Below, piece after piece: positions 1 to 6,390 of a stretch of 11,751 bases of DNA. Below the pieces are notes generated by a model. The model was not told the DNA's origin. It did not search any database and was given only the letters and a program-made list of their open reading frames with translations. This DNA comes from Bacillota bacterium (GTDB lineage Bacteria; Bacillota; UBA4882; UBA8346): NCBI GenBank assembly GCA_023415375.1, contig JAEZKW010000220.1, positions 1 through 11,751 on the forward strand, written 5' to 3'. The stretch's first letter is position 1; every line of letters begins with the position of its first letter. The position numbers were made by a program, and so were the translations under genes.

Positions 1-556
1 CTTCATCCAAAATATCTATAAATATCTGATCCCCGTTTTCTGTATGGTCAAGAGATATAATGGTAACCCAATGCCACTCATCTAGGCCTTTTTCATCGCC
101 ATTACATAAATTGAGAAATGCGACAGGGGTATCTTTCGATAAAGCCGCATCCAAGAAATTCAACACTTCTGCTAAATTGGGGCGGTTCAATTTATTTTTT
201 GGCATGTCTAAAACATGATATTGAATATTAAGTCCTTTTGTCTTGGCAAAAGAGAGAACGCCCTCAAAAAACATTTTTGTTGTTGATACACCTTTGATTG
301 TGGGGGTAACATACTCCCAGATTTCCTCCATTAAAGATAGAAATCTTCTCTTGCTGACAAAATCGAGTCCCAACTCTGAGGTGAATTGTGCGTGAAAAAG
401 ATAAAAAATAAGGTTGGATGCTACAGAGGGGCCACATCCGGAGAGGCGTTGCCATACCGTGGTGTACCAAGTTTGATTACAGCCATGATATATTTCACGG
501 GTCTCTTCATCGAGTATCTTCAATAAATCAAGATTCGATATTGATTTAGTAATCAT
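1..556 (-). CDS. papain/C39-like cysteine peptidase family protein, partial (C-terminus beyond window)
   Basis: An open frame of 185 codons runs from an ATG at 556 leftward off the window edge with no stop. The protein has WQRLSGCGPS (Q36, C41) and later EWHWVTI (H162), followed by a beta-strand-like segment ending in D181. A Cys in a GCGP motif preceded by Gln, then His, then Asp is the layout of papain-like/C39-like peptidases, so I infer that fold. No signal peptide or membrane segment is visible, so a cytoplasmic protein is likely. Upstream of the start is GAGG at 10 nt, a modest ribosome site. The gene is divergent from the DUF1638 operon. Substrate is unknown, and it could also be a peptidase-like transglutaminase or an inactive homologue. 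The reading frame is secure; the family call is moderate. Confidence 0.7.
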   Translation of the reverse strand, partial: MITKSISNLDLLKILDEETREIYHGCNQTWYTTVWQRLSGCGPSVASNLIFYLFHAQFTSELGLDFVSKRRFLSLMEEIWEYVTPTIKGVSTTKMFFEGVLSFAKTKGLNIQYHVLDMPKNKLNRPNLAEVLNFLDAALSKDTPVAFLNLCNGDEKGLDEWHWVTIISLDHTENGDQIFIDILDE

Positions 557-622
557 TTGTCTCGGACCTCATTTTGAAAAAGATATAATGTAGCTGTATA
601 TATTTATGCAGCATACAGATAT

Positions 623-651
623 ATTGTAAACTTTTAATGATAAGTGCACAA
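623..651 (-). promoter_or_regulatory. candidate promoter of the cysteine-peptidase-like gene
   Basis: On the minus strand TTGTGC (646-651) is followed after 17 bp by TACAAT (623-628), a good -10 with a weak -35. This would give a leader of about 60 nt to the ATG at 556. It is a motif match only, in AT-rich DNA where chance matches are common. Confidence 0.3.
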
Positions 652-692
652 TAATCAGAAAAAACCTTTTTAGGGAATATTCTATTAAAAAC

Positions 693-721
693 TTTTCAGG
701 GAACTCAAGATTTTGTATAAT
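693..721 (+). promoter_or_regulatory. candidate sigma-A promoter of the DUF1638-Nudix-hydrolase operon
   Basis: TTTTCA (693-698), a 17-bp spacer and a perfect TATAAT (716-721) precede the DUF1638 start by about 55 bp. It is the best-placed promoter for the three-gene plus-strand cluster and forms a divergent pair with the promoter proposed for the peptidase-like gene. Confidence 0.45.
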
Positions 722-775
722 CATTTTAATCGATACGAATATAGGATGATAAGTCATGATTAAGGTCATAAATTG

Positions 776-1522
776 ATGGAATCACCAAAGCATTTTAAAT
801 TAATTGCTTGCGAGATTATGTTCAGGGAAGTATGTTACTGTGCGTCGCAGTCGTATAATATTCTTGATCTTCAATTTTTGCCCAAGGGATTGCATGATGT
901 CGGTGAGGCCAAAATGAGGACTCAGTTACAGGATGCAATCAGTAATTTGGACATAACAAAATATGATGCGATTTTATTGGGATACGGGCTTTGTAATAAT
1001 GGAATCCGGGGCCTTCAAGCCTGTTTACCGATGGTTGTGCCACGGGCCCATGACTGTATTACTCTTTTGCTTGGTTCCAAAGAAAAATATTATCAGTATT
1101 TCGATAGTCATTCCGGCACTTTTTTTAAGTCGCCGGGTTGGGTCGAGCGGGATCTGGACCCAAATATTTCACCCCAAAGCATTCCTTCTCAGCTTGGAAT
1201 GGGTCATAATTATCAGGAGTATGAAAAAAAATATGGTTCTGAAAATGCTGAGTATTTAATGGAATCTTTGGGCGACTGGTTCAAAAACTACCGGAAACTG
1301 GCTTATATTGATACGGGTATTGGTGATTTTCAGCATTATAAGGAACTTACAAAGCGTCAAGCTGATGATAAAGGCTGGGAATATGAAGAGCTGACGGGAA
1401 GTGTGAGTTTAATCCAAAAATTAGTGGACGGGCAGTGGGATGAAAAAGATTTTTTAATTGTCCCCTCTGGAAAAACCATAGGGGCCCTTTATGACCGGGA
1501 AAAAATTATTGACTGCGAATGA
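776..1522 (+). CDS. DUF1638 domain-containing protein
   Basis: This 248-residue protein begins KLIACEIMFREVCYC, has YDAILLGYGLCNNG in the middle (about 63-76) and VVPRAHDC after it (87-94). These are the signature blocks I associate with DUF1638. Conserved Cys and His residues (C12, C20, C22, C73, H92, C94) could bind a metal or cofactor. Members are often found near corrinoid methyltransferase genes, but no such gene lies in this window. The ATG at 776 is preferred to an adjacent TTG at 773; AAGG lies about 10 nt upstream. The gene is first in a likely operon and ends 15 bp before the Nudix gene. No membrane segment is seen. Biochemical function is not established. Confidence 0.8.
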   Translation: MESPKHFKLIACEIMFREVCYCASQSYNILDLQFLPKGLHDVGEAKMRTQLQDAISNLDITKYDAILLGYGLCNNGIRGLQACLPMVVPRAHDCITLLLGSKEKYYQYFDSHSGTFFKSPGWVERDLDPNISPQSIPSQLGMGHNYQEYEKKYGSENAEYLMESLGDWFKNYRKLAYIDTGIGDFQHYKELTKRQADDKGWEYEELTGSVSLIQKLVDGQWDEKDFLIVPSGKTIGALYDREKIIDCE

Positions 1523-1537
1523 AAGCCGGAGGTAATC

Positions 1538-2113
1538 ATGAAATTTCAGCAAATTTTTTCAACCTATTCTTATCAAGGAAATAATGGTCTCACAGGTATT
1601 AAATATTGTTCCCGTTGCGGAAAACAGTATGAACTCAGGGAAGAATCAGGGAAAATAAGGCCGGTATGCCCTCATTGCGGATTCATTTTTTATAAAAATC
1701 CCAGTCCGGGCGTATCGGTTTTGATTGTAGAAGACGAACAGGTTCTGCTTTGTAAGCGAGGTCCGGGAAACTTTCAAAGCGGGAAGTGGTGCTTACCCTG
1801 TGGATTTATGGAATTTGATGAGGATTATTTAATTGCAGCCCGTCGTGAGGTGAAAGAAGAGACCGGGCTCAATGTGAAGCTGGAAAGCATTATTAATGTA
1901 TCATTTAACTTTCTTTCGCAGGAAGTTCATTCATTGGTAATTGTACTGAAAGGGGAAATAATCGACGGCAAATTATGCCCGGGTGATGATATTAAAGAGG
2001 TAGAATGGTTTCCCCTGAGTGGGCAGTTGCCGGAAATGGCCTTTGCAGCAGATATTATGATTATCGAACAATATAAGACTAGGAATCTGGCAAGTATTCC
2101 TGTTTTTGAGTAA
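1538..2113 (+). CDS. Nudix hydrolase with N-terminal zinc ribbon
   Basis: This 191-residue protein carries two CxxC pairs, CSRC (24-27) and CPHC (44-47), forming a zinc ribbon. A complete Nudix box follows at 89-111: G, five residues, E, seven residues, REV, K, EE, T, G, L. The box binds divalent metal and hydrolyses nucleoside diphosphates linked to another moiety X. The ribbon resembles that of NudC-type NADH pyrophosphatases, but the SQPWPFPxS specificity motif is absent, so the substrate is open: ADP-ribose, NADH or another dinucleotide are possible. A strong GGAGGT site lies 6 nt before the ATG. The 15-bp gap to DUF1638 suggests cotranscription and perhaps a shared metabolic role. Confidence 0.9.
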   Translation: MKFQQIFSTYSYQGNNGLTGIKYCSRCGKQYELREESGKIRPVCPHCGFIFYKNPSPGVSVLIVEDEQVLLCKRGPGNFQSGKWCLPCGFMEFDEDYLIAARREVKEETGLNVKLESIINVSFNFLSQEVHSLVIVLKGEIIDGKLCPGDDIKEVEWFPLSGQLPEMAFAADIMIIEQYKTRNLASIPVFE

Positions 2114-2162
2114 TACCATTAATCTTAGAGAATCGCCAAAGATGGAATGATGCCGAATAGTT

Positions 2163-2810
2163 ATGGCGGTTCCAAAAACAAAAAGCGTGGTAATGAAAAG
2201 CATGCTGAAAAATTTTAATCATCAAGATCGGCGCGCGTCGCGATTACTGATTGTATTACACGAAATTTATGGTATAGACAAGCATATGAGGGCAGTTTGT
2301 GATTATTATTCACAACAGGGATTTGATGTACTTTGTCCAAATTTATTAGTTCGGGATACTCCGTTTGAATATAATCAACAAGAAGAAGCTTACGAGTATT
2401 TTATGAAAGAAAGGGGTTTTATTGCTGTCAGTCTTGAAGTTAAAAAATTGATCCGGGAAATGAAACCCAACTACCAGTTTATTTTTTTATTAGGTTTTAG
2501 CATCGGGGCAACCATTGCTTGGATTTGCAGTGAAGGAAATAACGATTGTGATGGTATTATAGGATATTACGGTTCCAGAATTCGCGACTATTTAGATATG
2601 AATCCTTATCCGCCAGTCCTTTTGATTTACGGAGATCAGGAAAAGTTCGGGTTGGAAAAATTGTTAAAAAGCCTTGAAACAAAGGATAATGTTACAGTAT
2701 CAATACTTCCGGGGAAACATGGCTTTGCAAATCCTTATGATGAAAATTATTGCAATGAATCCTACCAAATTGCTATGGAAAAAGTAGCTGACTTCTTGAA
2801 AATACTTTAG
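2163..2810 (+). CDS. dienelactone hydrolase family alpha/beta hydrolase
   Basis: This 215-residue cytoplasmic alpha/beta hydrolase shows HEIYG near the N-terminus (E34, as in dienelactone hydrolases), nucleophile elbow GFSIG (S113), YGDQE (D158) and GKHGF (H186), a complete Ser-Asp-His triad. Classical dienelactone hydrolase uses Cys at the elbow. The Ser here points to an esterase or other hydrolase of the same superfamily rather than true chlorocatechol-pathway activity. The start is uncertain: the ATG at 2163 has only a weak GGAATGA 12 nt upstream, and in-frame ATGs at 2193 and 2202 (the latter giving MLKNFNHQDR) would also fit. The gap to the Nudix gene is 49 bp. It converges on the cyclophilin gene with 9 bp between stop codons and no evident terminator. 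Confidence 0.85.
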   Translation: MAVPKTKSVVMKSMLKNFNHQDRRASRLLIVLHEIYGIDKHMRAVCDYYSQQGFDVLCPNLLVRDTPFEYNQQEEAYEYFMKERGFIAVSLEVKKLIREMKPNYQFIFLLGFSIGATIAWICSEGNNDCDGIIGYYGSRIRDYLDMNPYPPVLLIYGDQEKFGLEKLLKSLETKDNVTVSILPGKHGFANPYDENYCNESYQIAMEKVADFLKIL

Positions 2811-2819
2811 AGCTAATCT

Positions 2820-3494
2820 TTATTTTGAAACTTTAATATCTAGAATTACTACGTCTTGTTTGGGTACGTTTTGAAATTGACCCACTGTAGTGGTAGGGAC
2901 AGCAGCGATCTTATCTACGACTTCCATTCCCTTGGTAACTTTGCCAAATACACAATATCCATAATTTTTGGCAATATTATCACTATGATCAAGGTAAGTG
3001 TTATCGACTAAATTAATATAAAATTGGGAAGTTGCGCTGTTAACATTCTGGGTTCGAGCCATAGCGATGGTCCCCCGTAGGTTTGAAAGGCCGTTAGCTG
3101 CTTCATTAATAATGGGGGGCTGGCCTTTCTTCTCAACCATTCCTTTGGTGAAACCGCCGCCTTGAATCATGAATTTGGGAATAACCCGATGAAAAAGGGT
3201 ATCTTTATAAAAACCGCTATCGATATATTGCAAAAAGTTTTGAACTGTTATGGGCGCTTTTTCCGCATTAAGTTCTAGCTCAATATCACCGAGGGAAGTT
3301 TTGAGAGTTGCCCGAATCGTTTTGGGTAAGGGCGTCGGAGTTGGGCCGGCCGCCTCAGTTGGAGTAGGACTCGGAGTCGTTTGGTTTTCACCGTGAACCA
3401 AAACGAAAGTTCCAACAAAAAATGCCAAAATGAGACTGATCATCAGAGCGATCCGTGAGTGTCTTTTGATGATTTCCCAAAAGTTTCTGTTCAT
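2820..3494 (-). CDS. membrane-anchored cyclophilin-type peptidyl-prolyl isomerase
   Basis: This 224-residue protein has a basic N-terminus, one hydrophobic segment (about 15-34), a Pro/Thr-rich linker (38-57, repeated TPTP) and a cyclophilin domain (about 60-224). The domain shows FHRVIPKFMIQGG (catalytic R103, Q111), MARTQN, SATSQFYI (Q157, F158) and VFGKVTKGMEVVDKI. Cyclophilins catalyse cis-trans isomerisation of Xaa-Pro bonds. The anchor places this one outside the membrane, probably in folding of exported proteins. The segment could be an uncleaved anchor or a signal peptide; no lipobox Cys is present. I chose the ATG at 3494 over an upstream frame opening at 3539, because an AGGTAGGA site precedes it and the proposed transcription start falls downstream of 3539. 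Confidence 0.93.
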   Translation of the reverse strand: MNRNFWEIIKRHSRIALMISLILAFFVGTFVLVHGENQTTPSPTPTEAAGPTPTPLPKTIRATLKTSLGDIELELNAEKAPITVQNFLQYIDSGFYKDTLFHRVIPKFMIQGGGFTKGMVEKKGQPPIINEAANGLSNLRGTIAMARTQNVNSATSQFYINLVDNTYLDHSDNIAKNYGYCVFGKVTKGMEVVDKIAAVPTTTVGQFQNVPKQDVVILDIKVSK

Positions 3495-3529
3495 AAATAT
3501 CCTACCTAACGATGAATTGATTTGCATTA

Positions 3530-3558
3530 ACTGTAACATAGCTGAAAAGGGCTGTCAA
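3530..3558 (-). promoter_or_regulatory. sigma-A promoter of the cyclophilin gene
   Basis: On the minus strand a perfect TTGACA (3553-3558) is followed after 17 bp by TACAGT (3530-3535), with TGT just before it forming an extended -10. Transcription would start near 3523, giving a short leader to the ATG at 3494. Confidence 0.65.
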
Positions 3559-3605
3559 TCAATTATCGTTTGAAATCATATCCAAAAAAACAGGGTGGAA
3601 TCAAA

Positions 3606-4262
3606 TTGGAGAAATTAAAAAGCAATTTTAAAATAAGTATTCCGAAATTACCGGCTAGCTTCACGCCTATAAAACGGGCAGATGTCAGCATCGATGATGA
3701 GAGCAAAATATCAGGCGCCGCCTTTGAAAATGATAGCTTTGAAAATCTGTCTATTGAAAGAATGTTGGTTTCCCAAAGTGTTTTCCGGAACGTTGTTTTT
3801 CGTGGCAGTTCCTTTCTTAAAATTGAGTTAATGGATGTACGGTTTGAAAATTGCGACTTGTCCAATGTCAATTTTGGGGAAGCTATTGCTCACCGGGTTG
3901 AATTTGTCTGCTGTAAGATGGTGGGGTTGAACTTCACGGATGCCACTTTCCGTAATGTAAGTTTCTTTGATTGCCAAAGCTCGCTTGGGATTTTTCGGTT
4001 TCTAGATTGCAAACAGGCACAATTTATAAGATGCCTTTTCCGAAATGCTGATTTTCAAAACTGTAGTTTTCATGAAGTGCTTTTCGTGGATGGGGATTTG
4101 ACCGAGGTTCAGATGTCTGGAACAAAGTTAACCGGTATAGACTTAAGTAGCTGCAATATCGAGGGAATCGGGGTACAGAATGAAGATTTACGCGGTTTGA
4201 TTGTTTCACCGATTCAAGCGGTTCAGCTTTCAAAACGATTGGGATTAATCATCAAAACATAA
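3606..4262 (+). CDS. pentapeptide-repeat protein, Qnr-like C-terminus
   Basis: This 218-residue protein is built largely of pentapeptide repeats with Phe/Leu at the centre and small or polar flanks, such as FENCD LSNVN, FTDAT FRNVS and FRNAD FQNCS. It should form a right-handed quadrilateral beta-helix. A break in the pattern at SSLGIF and the tail LSKRLGLIIKT resemble the SALGI loop and MERLGI tail of Qnr proteins, which mimic DNA and protect gyrase. That is inference from short motifs, and other pentapeptide proteins have unrelated roles. I prefer the TTG at 3606, with AGGGTGG 7 nt upstream, over the in-frame TTG at 3570, which has no clear ribosome site. The protein is rich in Cys and has no signal peptide. 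It is divergent from the cyclophilin. Confidence 0.85.
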   Translation: MEKLKSNFKISIPKLPASFTPIKRADVSIDDESKISGAAFENDSFENLSIERMLVSQSVFRNVVFRGSSFLKIELMDVRFENCDLSNVNFGEAIAHRVEFVCCKMVGLNFTDATFRNVSFFDCQSSLGIFRFLDCKQAQFIRCLFRNADFQNCSFHEVLFVDGDLTEVQMSGTKLTGIDLSSCNIEGIGVQNEDLRGLIVSPIQAVQLSKRLGLIIKT

Positions 4263-4297
4263 TCGCCAATAAAGTATTAACTTATTTTCAAAATACA

Positions 4298-4329
4298 CCG
4301 ATAAATAAATATAAGAGAAACTTTATCGG
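4298..4329 (+). promoter_or_regulatory. 8-bp inverted repeat between pentapeptide and DUF4325 genes
   Basis: CCGATAAA (4298-4305) pairs perfectly with TTTATCGG (4322-4329) across a 16-nt loop. No T-run follows, so it is a poor terminator. It may be an operator half-site pair or an RNA hairpin in the leader of the DUF4325 gene. Confidence 0.4.
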
Positions 4330-4356
4330 AAGAAGTTTCAGGGATGATAATTATTG

Positions 4357-4368
4357 CGCACATGTGCG
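4357..4368 (+). promoter_or_regulatory. 12-bp perfect palindrome ahead of the DUF4325 ribosome site
   Basis: CGCACATGTGCG is a perfect 12-bp palindrome lying 8 bp before the AAAGGAG ribosome site of the DUF4325 gene. It is unusually GC-rich for this intergenic region, which suggests a protein-binding site or a small hairpin affecting translation. Confidence 0.4.
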
Positions 4369-4389
4369 AAATTCAAAGGAGTGAATCAA

Positions 4390-4710
4390 ATGCACAAGCC
4401 AGTGGTTTTTAATGTGGCGGGCGAGATCGGACAGGTTATGGCTAGTGTCTCAAGGGATGGTCAAGAATTGAGGGATTTAATTACCAAAACATTAAATGCC
4501 GAGAAACCGGTTACCCTCGATTTCATCGACATTGATCAAGTGACGGCTTCGTTTCTGAGTGCCAGCATTGGGACATTATATGACCAATTTGATGTTTCCT
4601 TTTTGGAGAAAAATTTGAAATGCATCAATCTGACCCCCGCTGGTGAAACCCTTCTCCGAAGTGTACAAGAAATGTCGGGAAGTTATATGAAAAATCATCA
4701 AGCTGTTTAA
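4390..4710 (+). CDS. STAS-like domain protein (DUF4325)
   Basis: This 106-residue protein has the pattern of the STAS-like DUF4325 family: a strand with VTLDFIDIDQVTASFLSASIG (about 47-67), then a later strand LKCINL and a C-terminal helix. STAS-like proteins usually act as small regulatory partners, in some cases next to histidine-kinase-like ATPases or phage/defence genes. No such partner is adjacent here. The ATG at 4390 is chosen because AAAGGAG lies 6-8 nt upstream. An in-frame TTG at 4354 opens the frame earlier but overlaps the palindrome and lacks a ribosome site. The protein is cytoplasmic, with no membrane segments. It appears monocistronic, with a strong terminator after it and two dyads before it. 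Confidence 0.8.
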   Translation: MHKPVVFNVAGEIGQVMASVSRDGQELRDLITKTLNAEKPVTLDFIDIDQVTASFLSASIGTLYDQFDVSFLEKNLKCINLTPAGETLLRSVQEMSGSYMKNHQAV

Positions 4711-4732
4711 AATAATATATGATAGGTATTTT

Positions 4733-4765
4733 AAAAGCAGAGTGTAGCTAAACTCTGCTTTTTTT
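4733..4765 (+). terminator. intrinsic terminator after the DUF4325 gene
   Basis: AGCAGAGT (4736-4743) pairs with ACTCTGCT (4752-4759) across an 8-nt loop, and a run of seven T follows (4759-4765). The A-tract on the left side could let it act in both directions. It separates the DUF4325 gene from the WYL operon. Confidence 0.9.
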
Positions 4766-4783
4766 ATTCATACTTTCAAATAT

Positions 4784-4797
4784 GACAATATGTTGTC
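4784..4797 (+). promoter_or_regulatory. dyad operator candidate of the WYL regulator
   Basis: GACAA-TATG-TTGTC is a perfect 5-bp-arm inverted repeat 42 bp before the GTG start of the WYL regulator. A possible -10, TATACT, lies at 4810-4815, but no well-spaced -35 is seen (TTGTCT at 4793 is 11 bp away). Its position fits an autoregulatory operator. Confidence 0.45.
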
Positions 4798-4838
4798 TAA
4801 ATTTTTGTGTATACTTAAAATAAAGGTGTGAAACTGTC

Positions 4839-5756
4839 GTGAAAATCCCTCGCCTGATTGCGATTATGACTATCTTGTTGAATAAAGGTCGGGTTACTGC
4901 AGAAGAGCTGGCAAAGCGCTTCGAAGTTTCCACCCGTACGATTTATCGTGATATAGACGCTTTGTCGGAGGCTGGGGTTCCGGTATTCGCCAGTAAAGGC
5001 AATGGCGGTGGCATTGCTTTAATGGAAAGCTATACATTAAATAGGACCCTGCTCACAGATGGGGAGAGCGGTAGTATTTTGCTGGCATTACAGACATTAC
5101 AGGCCGTAAATTATCCTGAGATTGATGTGGTTTTGGAAAAGTTAGGCAGCATGTTTAAAAACACAGCTGTAATGGATTGGATTGAGGTGGATTTTTCACC
5201 TTGGGGGAGTGGACCTCTTGAAACCCATCACTTTAAAATAATTCAAAAAGCAATTCTTTCAAGGACCCTTATTCAATTTGATTATTCAGGGACGGATGGG
5301 AAAAGAAGCATTCGTATTGTAGAACCAATGAAGCTGATTTTTAAGACCAGAGCATGGTACCTAAGGGCATGGTGTAAGGCAAAGCGCGATTTCAGGGTTT
5401 TTAAAATCACCCGGATGCGGAATCTCGTTTTACTTGATCAACAATTTGAAAGTAGGCAGGATGGATTAGAGACCGAAACGTCATTAGAGAATTCTCCGCC
5501 TTCAAAAACATCTGTAAACTTACATTTAAAGTTTCATCCCCGGGCTACCTATAGGTTGTTTGATGACTATAGTGATGAGATGATTATCCGTAATGTTGAT
5601 GGCAGTCTGGAGCTGAAAATCTGTTTTCCCGAAGATGAATGGGTTTATGGATATATTATGTCTTTTGGGCCGGATGTGGAAGTACTGGAACCGGAGCATA
5701 TCCGCAAAATTGTTTGTGAGAGGATGCGGCAGGCGCTGCAATTATATGAAAAGTAG
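4839..5756 (+). CDS. YafY-family HTH/WYL-domain transcriptional regulator
   Basis: This 305-residue protein has an N-terminal winged HTH (about 1-60; recognition region STRTIYRDIDAL at 31-42) followed by the GGIAL wing. A WYL domain (about 130-205, with WYL at 173-175 and basic residues after it) and a C-terminal WCX-type extension (about 225-300) follow. WYL domains are ligand sensors; in PafBC the sensed ligand is linked to single-stranded DNA, and others control defence or stress genes. The start is GTG at 4839 with AAAGGTG 10 nt upstream. It heads a compact plus-strand run with the SAP, Nei-like and radical SAM genes (10, 39 and 0 bp gaps), so it may control them. The inducing ligand is unknown. 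Confidence 0.92.
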   Translation: MKIPRLIAIMTILLNKGRVTAEELAKRFEVSTRTIYRDIDALSEAGVPVFASKGNGGGIALMESYTLNRTLLTDGESGSILLALQTLQAVNYPEIDVVLEKLGSMFKNTAVMDWIEVDFSPWGSGPLETHHFKIIQKAILSRTLIQFDYSGTDGKRSIRIVEPMKLIFKTRAWYLRAWCKAKRDFRVFKITRMRNLVLLDQQFESRQDGLETETSLENSPPSKTSVNLHLKFHPRATYRLFDDYSDEMIIRNVDGSLELKICFPEDEWVYGYIMSFGPDVEVLEPEHIRKIVCERMRQALQLYEK

Positions 5757-5766
5757 GAATAAGGTT

Positions 5767-6351
5767 ATGGATGTTTCTTTAGAGAATAAACAAGAATACA
5801 GACCGTTATTAAATAAACAAATAACAATTGTAGATTTTAAAATGCATTATTGGCTAAAAGAAGAATTACAGGCATTTTGCCGTGAAAATGGTATTCTCGC
5901 CGCCGGCTCGAAGCTGGAAATAAGTCAGCGTATAGAATATTTCTTAATCACTAGGGAAAGGAAACCGGAAATAAGGACGAATCCCCACAAGTTTAAATCG
6001 ACAATGGATACCGACGATTTAAGCGTCAAGACGGTAATTACTGAAGAGTATACCAATAATCAAAAAAATCGGGAATTTTTTAAATCGATTATTGGGCCTC
6101 AATTTCATTTTACCACACGGTTTATGAATTTTTGCAAAAGCAATGTGGGGAAAACTTATCAAGATGCCATTCATGAATGGTATGCCGAGCAGAATGAAAG
6201 AAAAAAAGGAAAATATAAAACCGTAATTGCACCACAATTCGAATATAATCGTTTTATTAGAGAGTTTTATAATAAACCCGAGAATAAAGGCAAAAAACTT
6301 ACAGAAGCAATAAAGGCATGGGAGAAAAGTAAAAGGGAAAGAGGAAAATAA
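5767..6351 (+). CDS. SAP domain / DUF6434 protein
   Basis: This 194-residue protein has a SAP-type helix-extended-helix (about 26-61, YWLKEELQAFCRENG then GSKLEISQRIEYFL), a putative DNA-binding fold. Two related blocks I recognise as DUF6434-like follow. Block one (about 90-140) has IGPQFHFTTRFMNF then GKTYQDAIHEW. Block two (about 150-190) has IAPQFEYNRFIREF then GKKLTEAIKAW. They look like an internal duplication, and the tail is strongly basic. I use the ATG at 5767, with AGGAATAAGG just upstream, rather than the longer frame from 5635, which overlaps the WYL gene. It starts 10 bp after the WYL stop, so cotranscription is likely. Function is unknown; nucleic-acid binding is inferred. Confidence 0.8.
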   Translation: MDVSLENKQEYRPLLNKQITIVDFKMHYWLKEELQAFCRENGILAAGSKLEISQRIEYFLITRERKPEIRTNPHKFKSTMDTDDLSVKTVITEEYTNNQKNREFFKSIIGPQFHFTTRFMNFCKSNVGKTYQDAIHEWYAEQNERKKGKYKTVIAPQFEYNRFIREFYNKPENKGKKLTEAIKAWEKSKRERGK

Positions 6352-6390
6352 AATAATTGAGTCGTTTTAATTAAAAGGAGGATTATTATT

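Noticed and set aside
264..470. Minus-strand frame of 68 codons
   Set aside because: It lies inside the 185-codon peptidase-like frame on the same strand, which has recognisable motifs and runs to the window edge.
3495..3539. Longer N-terminus for the cyclophilin from 3539
   Set aside because: The -10 of a strong promoter lies at 3530-3535 with transcription starting near 3523, downstream of that codon, and the ATG at 3494 has a ribosome site.
5635..5766. Longer N-terminus for the SAP/DUF6434 protein
   Set aside because: It would overlap the end of the WYL gene by 122 bp in another frame, and the extra residues look like a shadow translation of that gene.
6019..6237. Minus-strand frame with hydrophobic stretches opposite the SAP/DUF6434 gene
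   Set aside because: The hydrophobic residues arise from the antisense of Lys/Glu-rich codons in the real gene.
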